Below the pieces are notes generated by a model. The model saw nothing but the letters and a program-made list of their open reading frames with translations. It had not been told where the DNA came from and did not search any database. Below are positions 8,054-15,189 of a stretch of DNA of 64,000 nt, piece after piece (position 1 is the stretch's first letter; every line of letters begins with the position of its first letter). The position numbers and the translations under genes are program-made. Origin of the DNA: Moraxella nonliquefaciens (GTDB lineage: Bacteria > Pseudomonadota > Gammaproteobacteria > Pseudomonadales > Moraxellaceae); assembly GCF_001679005.1 (NCBI RefSeq), contig NZ_LXTW01000032.1, positions 1 to 64,000 of the forward strand, in the 5' to 3' direction.

Positions 8054-8626
8054 TCATCTCCCATTTTTGCCATCAATATACCGTCTCATGGTTATTGCGA
8101 ACAAACTCATTGGGAATATCGCCTGTAAAGCCGTTTTGGGGCGGTTGTTGGGGTTGGTTGCCCCATTGCCCCTGTCCGCCTTGTGGATAACCTTGTGGGG
8201 AAGTATTTGGCGGTTGTTGCCATTGACCTTGTGGCGGTTGGTTATATCCGCCTTGTCCCTGCCACTGCCCCTGTTGTGGATAGCCTTGGTTGCCCTGCTG
8301 TTGGTTATTTGCATTTGATTGGCTCGCACTTCGGTGCTATAACGCTCTATGCCTTGTTGGTCGGTGTATTTTCTGGTGTGCAAACTGCCTTCGATATACA
8401 CCAAACTGCCCTTATACAGATACTGCCCTGCGATTTCTGCTAGGCGGTTAAACAGACTGACACGATGCCATTCGGTGGCTTCTTTTTGTTCGCCTGTCTG
8501 CTTGTCTGTCCAACGCTCACTTGTAGCAATGGACAGATTAGCGACTTGACCGCCATTTTGAAATTGGCGGATTTCGGGGTCTTGACCTAAGCGACCCACG
8601 ATGATGACTTTATTGATACTTGCCAT
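8054..8626 (-). pseudogene. ssb: single-stranded DNA-binding protein, frameshifted
   Basis: The N-terminal OB fold is clear: MASINKVIIVGRLGQDPEIR at the start, then EWHRVSLFNRLAEIAGQYL and VYIEGSLHTRKYTDQQG. I place the start at ATG 8626, preceded by AGGAG; 16 residues further upstream are possible but unlikely. After about residue 112 the frame leaves the expected Gln/Pro/Gly linker. That linker (NQQQGNQGYPQQGQWQGQGG) reads in another frame and ends near 8073 with NGFTGDIPNEF rather than the usual acidic DDDIPF tip. So there is an indel near 8291-8310. Copies on integrative elements normally protect the element's own ssDNA. Confidence 0.72.
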
Positions 8627-8733
8627 GATTTGCTCCTGTTTTGCGTTGGCGGTCAATACCGTTAATAGCCACATTAAGTAACGGTAACGATAAGCTAATA
8701 ATAACCACGAAAATCATATTTTGATTTTGTGTA

Positions 8734-9030
8734 GGGTTAAATGATGACTATGTATTTTTTAACACCAAGACCAAACACCCAGTAAGCGAAAATTTTCTAA
8801 CACAGGCATTAAAGCGTTTGGGCTATCAAGGGCGAATGACAGGACACGGATTTAGGGGCATTGCTAGCACCAAGTTACATGAATTACAATATAATCATGA
8901 GTGCATAGAATTACAGCTAGCCCACGCCAAAGCCGATAAAGTAAGCATGGCATACAATGGGGCGGAGCATTTGCCCTATCGCATACAGATGATAAATGAA
9001 TGGGCGGATTTGGTATGCAACACCCACTAA
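8734..9030 (+). pseudogene. tyrosine integrase, C-terminal fragment
   Basis: About 98 codons in one open frame with no proper start: DDYVFF, then HPVSENFLTQALKRLGY, GRMTGHGFRGIAST, ECIELQLAHAKADKVSMAYN and MINEWADLV. The H-x-x-R box (HGFR) and the LAHA...Y segment with the nucleophilic Tyr are typical of P4-family integrases that target tRNA genes. The SAM-like and N-terminal catalytic parts are missing; sequence upstream of 8725 has stops and no match. It fits the attL/attR repeats but cannot be active. Confidence 0.75.
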
Positions 9031-9078
9031 CAATAAAGCCTAAGATAATCATGCAGTTACAATAAATGCAACGCCACA

Positions 9079-9099
9079 AGCCCCAATTTGGGGTTTTTT
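9079..9099 (+). terminator. short hairpin with T6 tail after integrase remnant
   Basis: CCCCAA-T-TTGGGG palindrome followed by T6, 50 bases after the integrase stop. Short stem, moderate support. Confidence 0.5.
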
Positions 9100-9150
9100 C
9101 TTATCAAATTGGCAGGCGTAAAAAAATTGAGTTTTGAGTTTTTAAAAATT

Positions 9151-9279
9151 ATGGTGTAAATGGTGTATAAGCCTTTATCTATAAAGGCTTAGGGATAAAA
9201 AAATGGTGTAAATAAGCTAAAAAATGGTGTAAATCATCAAAAAAGTGGTGTAAAACATGGTGTCAGTTACACCATTTTT
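9151..9279. repeat. TGGTGTAAA repeat array (iteron- or arm-site-like)
   Basis: TGGTGTAAA occurs at 9152, 9204, 9224 and 9246, with close variants at 9161 (TGGTGTATA) and 9258 (TGGTGTCAG) and an inverted copy TTACACCA at 9267. The middle copies are spaced 20-22 bases, close to two helical turns. The array lies in a 340-base gap without genes between the integrase remnant and the toxin-antitoxin region. Repeats of this kind serve as integrase arm sites, replication iterons or operators; which one is not decidable here. Confidence 0.6.
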
Positions 9280-9371
9280 GGCAAAGGCTTGTAAACCAAG
9301 GGTTAGAGCTTGATTGTTGGTAAAATTAGATTTATAATGTACACACAACAGACACACAATAGGGTAACCCC

Positions 9372-9611
9372 ATGCAAGCTACCGAGCGTATCAGCATAAG
9401 AACCACGCCCCACGCCAAAGCCGTGATTGAGCAGGCAAGCGAACAAATGGGCGTAAGCATGAGCCATTTTATCTTAACCACCATGTATCAAAAATCGCTT
9501 GAACTGCTACAAAAAGGCGAGCAGGTTAGCGAGATTTGGCAAATTGATAACGACCAAGGCAATCATCGAAGAGTTGTTAAAACATCATTAAGGATTAACC
9601 ATGATTATTGA
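9372..9611 (+). CDS. DUF1778/ribbon-helix-helix antitoxin-like protein, frameshifted 3' end
   Basis: A 79-residue frame beginning MQATERISIRTTPHAKAVIE, the ribbon-helix-helix start typical of TacA/DUF1778 antitoxins, then SMSHFILTTMYQKSLELL. The last roughly 18 residues look out of frame: the +1 frame reads AIIEELLKHH and stops at 9591. An indel near 9560 has therefore altered the C-terminus. The antitoxin C-terminus normally wraps a GNAT toxin. The following gene is a second antitoxin, so the intended partner is unclear. Confidence 0.6.
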   Translation: MQATERISIRTTPHAKAVIEQASEQMGVSMSHFILTTMYQKSLELLQKGEQVSEIWQIDNDQGNHRRVVKTSLRINHDY

Positions 9612-9620
9612 TTTACCACC
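9588..9620 (+). repeat. 33-bp direct repeat, copy 1
   Basis: Exact copy of 10072-10104, covering the translation start region of the antitoxin genes (TTAAGGATTAACCATGATTA onward). Recombination between the two would delete the antitoxin/YafQ pair. Confidence 0.8.
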
Positions 9621-9825
9621 GACCACCGCCCACATCATTGAGCGTATCGCCAATGTACAGGGCATTAGCGTTGAGCAGTTTTGTATCAATAGCGTTTATG
9701 AAAAAGCCTTAGAATTTGCCTATATGCCAAACAGCGAAACCAAACAAGCCATAGATGAGCTTGTGGCAGGGCAAGGCAAGAAATTTGATACGCTTGATGA
9801 GCTTATGGCGGATTTAAATGATTAA
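9601..9825 (+). CDS. RelB/DinJ-type antitoxin
   Basis: A 74-residue protein with a ribbon-helix-helix-like N-terminus (MIIDLPPTTAHIIERIANVQ) and an acidic C-terminus (FDTLDELMADLND) that would bind its toxin. It overlaps the following YafQ-type gene by 8 bases, the usual translational coupling of type II pairs. RelB-type antitoxins neutralise the toxin and repress their own promoter. The first 20 bases of the gene and the 13 upstream are repeated exactly at 10072-10104. Confidence 0.68.
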   Translation: MIIDLPPTTAHIIERIANVQGISVEQFCINSVYEKALEFAYMPNSETKQAIDELVAGQGKKFDTLDELMADLND

Positions 9826-10075
9826 ACTACAACGCTCAAATGCCTTTAAAAGAGACTTTAAAAAGCATGGCGAGCTTGATACTGCCTTGATAGAAGTGCT
9901 TTATTTGCTACTAAACAACAAGCCCCTACCGCCAAAATACAAAGACTATGATTTAATCGGTAATTACAAGGGGTTTAGAGAATGCCACATCAAGCCTGAT
10001 TTATTGCTTATTTATCAAAAAGATGATGAATGTTTGTCATTGGCAAGGTTAGGCAGTCATAGCGAATTATTTTAA
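9818..10075 (+). CDS. YafQ-type mRNA interferase toxin
   Basis: An 85-residue RelE-superfamily toxin matching YafQ in length and layout: RSNAFKRDFKKHG at the start, LPPKYKDYDLIGNYKGFRECH in the middle, DLLLIYQ, and a C-terminal LARLGSHSELF. The conserved His in KGFRECH, the Asp in DLLLIY and the His in GSHSELF correspond to YafQ catalytic positions. YafQ cleaves mRNA at the ribosome. It looks complete and is coupled to the antitoxin gene in front. Confidence 0.82.
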   Translation: MIKLQRSNAFKRDFKKHGELDTALIEVLYLLLNNKPLPPKYKDYDLIGNYKGFRECHIKPDLLLIYQKDDECLSLARLGSHSELF

Positions 10076-10104
10076 GGATTAACCATGATTATTGATTTAC
10101 CACC
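10072..10104 (+). repeat. 33-bp direct repeat, copy 2
   Basis: Exact copy of 9588-9620, 484 bases downstream; it gives the second antitoxin the same ribosome site and first residues (MIIDLPP). Confidence 0.8.
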
Positions 10105-10336
10105 ACACATAGAACAAGCCATAATTGCCAAAGCCCATGAGCAGGGTTTAACGGTGCAAGAAATGCTTACCAAAGATTATGATGATATTTGGCAGGTATT
10201 AGACCAACACGGCTTAAATGGCGATGAAATCCGCCTAACTGATGATGAAACACGGCATTTGATGAACCTATTGGATAACCCACCAGCACAAAGCCCAAAG
10301 GCAAGAGCCTTGTTGTTTGGGGATGGCCATGTTTGA
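10085..10336 (+). CDS. hybrid DUF1778-type antitoxin
   Basis: An 83-residue protein. The first residues, MIIDLPPHIEQAIIAKAHEQ, resemble the RelB-like antitoxin at 9601. The C-terminal part (LTDDETRHLMNLLDNPPAQS, then KARALLFG) is the toxin-binding tail of TacA/DUF1778 antitoxins. It overlaps the start of a GNAT gene (ATGTTTGA), the standard order of TacA-TacT operons. It may be a recombinant made through the 33-bp repeat. Confidence 0.6.
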   Translation: MIIDLPPHIEQAIIAKAHEQGLTVQEMLTKDYDDIWQVLDQHGLNGDEIRLTDDETRHLMNLLDNPPAQSPKARALLFGDGHV

Positions 10337-10807
10337 GCCATTAGACAAGCACCACAACCGCACCGCCTTTGATTGTGGGTAAGATGACATTAACCGCTAT
10401 TTGCAGACAATGGCAGGCCAACACCACAAAAAGGGCGTACAAGGGTTCATGTATTGGCAGATGACAGCGTTATCAAGGCGTTTTACATCCTATCCAACGC
10501 CCATTTTGACAACACCGCCATAAAAGGCTATCCCAAATAAATTCCCATTGTCATCATTGGGCGGATTGGGGTAAGCAAGAATTATCAAGGGCAAGGGCTA
10601 TCAAAATACGCCATTAAAAACGCCCTAGAACGCATTAAGGGCATCAGCACCCAAAGCGGTGTAGTGTTCGCCATGATAGACGCCAAAGATGAGCAGTTAG
10701 CCCAATATTATGAGCGATTGGGATTTTATCCGTATCAATGGCGGATTGAAGTTGGTTTATTTGGTCAGTCAAATTTAGATGATTTTAGATTGGAACAATC
10801 TAATTAA
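10329..10807 (+). pseudogene. GNAT acetyltransferase toxin (TacT-like), broken
   Basis: The frame begins MFEPLDKHHNRTAFDCG and hits a stop within about 18 codons. It continues as DDINRYLQTMAGQHHKKG, shifts frame to DDSVIKAFYILSNAHF, has another stop after KGYPK, and ends with NYQGQGLSKYAIKNALERIK, YYERLGFYPYQW and a final stop at 10805. The acetyl-CoA loop (YQGQGLS) and GNAT end are preserved. TacT toxins acetylate aminoacyl-tRNA; this copy has at least two stops and one frameshift and should be inactive. Confidence 0.68.
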
Positions 10808-10819
10808 AGGTATGGTAAG

Positions 10820-11926
10820 GTATGAGAGTATGGTAAATGCAACATTGCACGAGTATTTAGATATTGATAGTAGTGTAAAATTTATAAGAAACAAACTGGA
10901 AACCGAATTTTTTTAGAAAGTAATTTATTTGATTTGTGTGTAAAAGATAGGATTAAACTTATTATTTACTACAATGGAGATATATGGATAACACCCGTAA
11001 AAGAACAAAGTTATTGTCCAGATGATTTTGATGAAATTAATAACATGAATTTTTTAAAAATACGAGTTTAGCCAATTAACAGAGTTTATGGGTTATGTTT
11101 ATCTAGACCACACAGGAAGAGATGAAACAAGTTTTGATAATATGACTTCAAGGCACTTAATAAACATACAAAGTGTTGTTGCTTCAAATCCTTTGTGGAA
11201 TATCAATAAAATTAATAATATTTTTAATAAAAATCATGGCACATATTTTGCTACTATACCTAAAAATGGGGATATGGCTATAATTTCTAAGGATTTTGAC
11301 AAGCAGGATTTGATAAAAATTTTAGATGAAAAAGAAAAAATGGGGGCAATCCATGAAAACCTAGAATATTTTTTTGAAATTATGGATAGGCAAAGAACTT
11401 TAACACATAATTTTGTTGAAATAAAAGAAAAGATATAAGATTTAGCATTAATGACCTATTGTCGCTAATAGACAGAGATTTATCAATACTAATAGAAAAT
11501 ATTGATAAAACAAGAGATTTTCTAGAAAGTATTGCATTGCAAATAGATGAAAAAAGTAAACAGCTACAAGCCAAAGATGACGTCATGGCAGAACAAGCCA
11601 AACTGATTGCAGAGTTGCAAGCCAATCAAGGGGCAGGCGAATTAACAGGACTTGAAAAGTATAACCATGACAAGCAAAGAGCCAAAGATTTTGCGTGTGC
11701 GATTGCTAAAAGCATTTGGCAAATGGACACAACAGAGCAAATCAGAACAGATGACATGGTGCAATACATCAAATCCATATTGCTTGAAGTCAGCCCAAAA
11801 GACTTGCCAGAGCATGATAAAAGTTTGAAAAGTTGGCTAAGAGACATTAAGCCATCGCACGCCACCGAGGGCGGACGAAAACCCAAAAAAGCACTGACAG
11901 AAATACCCCTAACCTTTAAAAAATAA
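10820..11926 (+). pseudogene. phage/integrative-element protein with several frameshifts
   Basis: Reads as one broken gene of roughly 370 codons. It opens around 10820-10915 (VNATLHEYLDIDSSVKFI), continues after a stop/frame change at about 10915 (LFDLCVKDRIKLIIYYNGDI), shifts at an A5 run near 11062 into the 11088-11438 frame (GYVYLDHTGRDETSFDNMTS), then shifts near 11430 into the 11459-11926 frame (RFSINDLLSLIDRDLSILIE). The last part is a coiled coil (residues about 20-55 of that frame) followed by QRAKDFACAIAKSIWQMD and a Lys-rich end, a C-terminal type common on small integrative elements. Function unknown. Confidence 0.5.
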
Positions 11927-12044
11927 ATTACCCTAAACGCACTAAATGCACGTTTATCCCCTTATCCCTAGTGGTTTGGGGATTTTTCTATTTTTCCCCA
12001 CCGACTATCATACGTTCCAATCCTTTTAAATCGGAGCGTATGTA

Positions 12045-12248
12045 ATGCAAACCCTATCAAAAGGCGGACTATCCACCGCCAAAGACATCTTACCCCTACT
12101 ACCCTTTGGGCGGACAACCCTATGGCGTAAATGCAAAAATGGCAAATTTCCCAAACCCCAAAGACTAAATGCCAGTGTTACTGTATGGCGAAACGATGAA
12201 GTCAATGGATGGCTTGCCAATCCAAGTGCATGGGAGAATTTCGCATGA
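12045..12248 (+). CDS. AlpA-family/excisionase-like DNA-binding protein
   Basis: A 67-residue protein with a winged-helix MerR/AlpA fold signature: ILPLLPFGRTTLWRKCKNGK, then FPKPQRLNASVTVWRNDEVN and GWLANPSAW. AlpA-type proteins activate integrase genes or act as excisionases in P4-like elements. Its stop overlaps the next gene's ATG (ATGA), forming a small operon. Complete and typical in length. Confidence 0.72.
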   Translation: MQTLSKGGLSTAKDILPLLPFGRTTLWRKCKNGKFPKPQRLNASVTVWRNDEVNGWLANPSAWENFA

Positions 12249-12457
12249 GCCAACGTCAAGACATCTATAACCACCTAATGATAGGGGCAACAATCACGCC
12301 CATAACCGCCCTTAATCTGTTTGGGTGCTTTTGCTTAGCACAATGAATAGGCGAGCTTAGACGGCATTTTGGCGTACCCATTTTGTCAAAGACGGTAGAG
12401 AATGCCAATGGCAAACGTTATGCACGCTACTGGTTAGAGCGTGATTATATCGGTTAA
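12245..12457 (+). pseudogene. helix-turn-helix protein with internal stop
   Basis: Starts MSQRQDIYNHLMIGATITPI and continues TALNLFGCFCLAQ, then TGA at 12344-12346. The same frame goes on IGELRRHFGVPILSKTVENA and NGKRYARYWL to a stop at 12455. The pattern matches short HTH proteins found beside AlpA in integrative elements, where the position of the stop is normally an Arg (CGA to TGA would explain it). Likely inactive. Confidence 0.62.
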
Positions 12458-12504
12458 GGCAGGCGAGATAAAAGGCTATGGCGTATGAAAGACCGCTCAA
12501 ATGC

Positions 12505-12521
12505 GTAACTTTTGCAAGCAG
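12505..12521 (+). repeat. 17-bp direct repeat left of Fic gene
   Basis: AAATGCGTAACTTTTGC recurs at about 13788-13804, just after the Fic gene; similarity continues imperfectly afterwards (GAGAAT and GG-TT). Confidence 0.6.
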
Positions 12522-12560
12522 TACGAGAATAGGTTATTTTGTCATGTTGATAAAATGCAA

Positions 12561-12646
12561 TTTTTTAAACATGATAGGTAAGATATGTTTACACCATAAA
12601 CATGACTATGCTATCATGTTTACGTTTTTGTATTTTTTAAACATGA
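12561..12646. promoter_or_regulatory. repeated AAACATGA operator upstream of Fic gene
   Basis: TTTTTTAAACATGA occurs at 12561 and 12633. A perfect inverted repeat TAAACATGA-N8-TCATGTTTA lies at 12597-12622, and AAACAT...ATGTTT at 12567-12590. The last copy ends 9 bases before the Fic ATG at 12656. Such spacing suggests a repressor that controls fic, possibly the Fic protein's own C-terminal winged helix. No binding protein is shown. Confidence 0.6.
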
Positions 12647-12655
12647 GATAATCCG

Positions 12656-13744
12656 ATGACATGGCAAGCCGATAAACCCTACAACGATTTACCACCCTTA
12701 CCACCCTTGCAAGACGTGGAAACCAAAGCCATTTTAAAGTTGGTTATACAAGCAAGGGCAAGCCTAGCACAGCTTAAACAAGTAGGGGAGCTAATCCCAA
12801 ACCAAACCATGCTAATTAACATCATTCCACTACTAGAAGCACAAGGCAGTAGTGAGATTGAAAATATCGTTACTACCACCGATAAGCTATTTCAATACGC
12901 CTATGATGATAATGTTGTAGCAGACCACGCCACCAAAGAAGCCCTAAGATACCGCACCGCCTTGTATCAAGGCATACAAGCGATAAAAACACGCCCATTA
13001 ACCGCACAAACTGCCCTAGACGTATGCCAAACCATCAAGGGCGTATCTTTTGGTATCAGAACAGGCAACGTACAGCTACAAAACAGTATGGGGCAAGTTA
13101 TCTATACCCCGCCTGATGACCATGCCACCATTATCGCCCTGCTAAATAATTGGGAGCAGTTTTTACACGTAGATGATGACCTAGACCCCTTAGTAAAGTT
13201 GGCGATTTTGCATTATCAATTTGAAGCCATACACCCCTATTTTGACGGCAACGGACGAACAGGGCGAATTATCAATATCTTATTTTTGATAGAAAAGGGG
13301 CTTTTGGATTTGCCTATTTTGTATCTAAGCCGATATATCCTAAGCAATAAAACAGGGTATTATCAAGGGCTTTTGGGCGTAACAGAGTATGGCGATTGGC
13401 AAACATGGGTAAGCTACATTCTAAACGCCATTACCGAAACCAGCCAATGGACAACCGCCAAAATTCTAGCCATTAAAGAGTTACACGCCAACACCGCCGA
13501 GCGTATCAAACAGCACGCCCCAAAGGTGTATAGCCGTGAGTTAGTGGACGTGATTTTTGAACAGCCATATTGTCGTATCACAAACTTAGTAGAGCGTGGC
13601 ATTGCCAAACGCCAAACGGCAAGTAACTATCTTGCCACATTGGTTGAAATTGGTGTGTTAAATGAAGTGCAGGCAGGTAAGGAGAAGTTATTTATCAATC
13701 CTAGCTTGATGAATTTGCTTTACAGTAAAGATAATATTTTTTAA
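12656..13744 (+). CDS. Fic family protein (AMPylase-type) with winged-helix C-terminus
   Basis: A complete 362-residue Fic/DOC protein. Fic domains transfer AMP or related groups to target proteins. The Fic motif HPYFDGNGRTGR is intact at residues 193-204, including the catalytic His. An N-terminal inhibitory motif of the [ST]xxxE[GN] type (SSEIEN, residues 65-70) marks a class II, self-inhibited Fic. The C-terminus (about 285-350) looks like a winged-helix domain (RITNLVERGIAKRQTASNYL). It is the only large intact gene of the element, and its promoter carries a repeated palindrome. A 17-bp repeat flanks it on both sides. Confidence 0.88.
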   Translation: MTWQADKPYNDLPPLPPLQDVETKAILKLVIQARASLAQLKQVGELIPNQTMLINIIPLLEAQGSSEIENIVTTTDKLFQYAYDDNVVADHATKEALRYRTALYQGIQAIKTRPLTAQTALDVCQTIKGVSFGIRTGNVQLQNSMGQVIYTPPDDHATIIALLNNWEQFLHVDDDLDPLVKLAILHYQFEAIHPYFDGNGRTGRIINILFLIEKGLLDLPILYLSRYILSNKTGYYQGLLGVTEYGDWQTWVSYILNAITETSQWTTAKILAIKELHANTAERIKQHAPKVYSRELVDVIFEQPYCRITNLVERGIAKRQTASNYLATLVEIGVLNEVQAGKEKLFINPSLMNLLYSKDNIF

Positions 13745-13787
13745 CTGACTTTTCGGAGCAGTGCGAGAGAGACCAATTCCGCATTTG

Positions 13788-13804
13788 AAATGCGTAACTT
13801 TTGC
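13788..13804 (+). repeat. 17-bp direct repeat right of Fic gene
   Basis: Second copy of AAATGCGTAACTTTTGC. The remaining gap to attR (13805-13985) shows no gene. Confidence 0.6.
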
Positions 13805-13985
13805 GAATAGTAAGAGAATGCAGGTTGCACAAATGGCAAATTTTTAGATATGGGGAAAATTAAGTGGTAAAATAATTTTAGTAAACAAGCGTGAACTTGA
13901 CAGAGTTGTACCCTATTTTGTACCCTAAATGTCATTTTTGAAAATGACCCCTAGTAAAATCAATAATTTAGGTTAGGTTCTCAAT

Positions 13986-14033
13986 TCCGACCACTGGTAT
14001 CAACTACAAACCCTTGAAAAATCAAGGGTTTTT
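13986..14033 (+). repeat. right attachment site (attR), tRNA-Leu 3'-end duplicate
   Basis: Second copy of the tRNA 3' end plus terminator. No tRNA 5' part precedes it, so it is a repeat left by integration. The single mismatch falls in the would-be discriminator/CCA region. Confidence 0.8.
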
Positions 14034-14182
14034 ATTTTTTTAAAATAACACACCCAACCCCTTATCTGCCCGTCATTTATCATTTATCAACAAAAATCTT
14101 AACAACTTAAAACCATAACCGTTTTTTATCCTGTCTAATTGTGTTAAAATAAGTCATTTACCACACCTAAAAGTGATGACCG

Positions 14183-15142
14183 ATGACACAGACAACACAA
14201 ACACCAAAACAAGCACTTACCTTTCAACAAATCATCCTAACCCTACAAAACTACTGGGCATCTCGTGGCTGTGTGGTCTTGCAACCTTATGACATGGAAA
14301 TGGGGGCGGGGACGTTTCACACCGCCACTTTTTTGCGTGCTTTAACGCCTGAAAAATGGAATGCTGCCTATGTTCAGCCGTCTCGTCGCCCAACCGATGG
14401 GCGTTATGGTGATAATCCTAACCGCTTGCAACACTATTACCAATTTCAAGTGGTCTTAAAGCCAAATCCTGCCAACATTCAAGAGCTGTATTTGGGCTCT
14501 TTGCAGGCGTTGGGTATTGATACACTAACCCATGACGTGCGTTTTGTGGAAGACAACTGGGAGAGTCCAACGCTTGGGGCGTGGGGGCTTGGCTGGGAGG
14601 TGTGGCTAAACGGCATGGAAGTTACCCAGTTTACCTATTTTCAGCAGGTGGGTGGGATTGAATGCTTTCCTGTAACAGGCGAGATTACTTATGGCTTGGA
14701 ACGCCTTGCCATGTATATCCAAGGCGTGGATAGCGTCTATGATTTGGTGTGGACGGACGGCGAGTTTGGGCGTGTGACTTATGGCGATGTGTTCCATCAA
14801 AATGAAGTGGAGCAATCTACCTATAATTTTGAACATGCAGATGTTAGCAAACTTTTTGAATTATTTGACTTTTATGAGCATGAAGCCGACCGCTTGGTGG
14901 GTGTAAATCTGCCATTGCCTGCCTATGAGATGGTACTAAAAGCCAGCCATACTTTTAATCTATTGGACGCTCGTGGGGCAATTAGCGTTACCGAACGCCA
15001 ACGCTTTATCTTGCGTGTACGAACACTGGCTCGCAGGGTGGCGGTCAGCTATATGCAAGCTCGTGCCAAATTGGGCTTTCCTTTGGCAGATGATGCCCAT
15101 AAGGCAGAAGCGTTGGAGAAGTGGTTGGTCAAAGAAGATTAA
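14183..15142 (+). CDS. glyQ: glycine--tRNA ligase alpha subunit
   Basis: The 319-residue alpha chain of the bacterial (alpha2beta2) glycyl-tRNA synthetase, a class II enzyme whose alpha subunit holds the glycine/ATP site. The start TFQQIILTLQNYWASRGCVV and motifs PYDMEMGAGTFHTATFLRAL, QPSRRPTDGRYGDNPNR and YLGSLQALGID are near-invariant in the family. Length is slightly above the usual 300 or so. It is 47 bases upstream of glyS and will be co-transcribed. ATG 14183 gives the standard N-terminus. Confidence 0.97.
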   Translation: MTQTTQTPKQALTFQQIILTLQNYWASRGCVVLQPYDMEMGAGTFHTATFLRALTPEKWNAAYVQPSRRPTDGRYGDNPNRLQHYYQFQVVLKPNPANIQELYLGSLQALGIDTLTHDVRFVEDNWESPTLGAWGLGWEVWLNGMEVTQFTYFQQVGGIECFPVTGEITYGLERLAMYIQGVDSVYDLVWTDGEFGRVTYGDVFHQNEVEQSTYNFEHADVSKLFELFDFYEHEADRLVGVNLPLPAYEMVLKASHTFNLLDARGAISVTERQRFILRVRTLARRVAVSYMQARAKLGFPLADDAHKAEALEKWLVKED

Positions 15143-15189
15143 ACCGATTGATTTTATAAAACAAAGATTAAGAATATTAAAGGTAAACA

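Larger units (their letters stand above)
7416..14033. mobile_element. decayed integrative element in tRNA-Leu(CAA)
   Basis: Direct repeats of 48 bp (one mismatch) at 7416-7463 and 13986-14033 bound a 6.6-kb region of accessory genes. It holds an integrase C-terminal remnant, SSB, AlpA-like regulators, phage-type unknown genes, toxin-antitoxin genes and Fic. Many genes are frameshifted or carry stops and the integrase lacks its N-terminal two thirds, so the element should not be able to excise by itself. Core genes resume at glyQ. Confidence 0.78.

Noticed and set aside
9082..9100. Hairpin as att site of the element
   Set aside because: It is a simple CCCCAA/TTGGGG terminator-like palindrome and is not duplicated elsewhere in the window; the supported att repeats are at 7416 and 13986.
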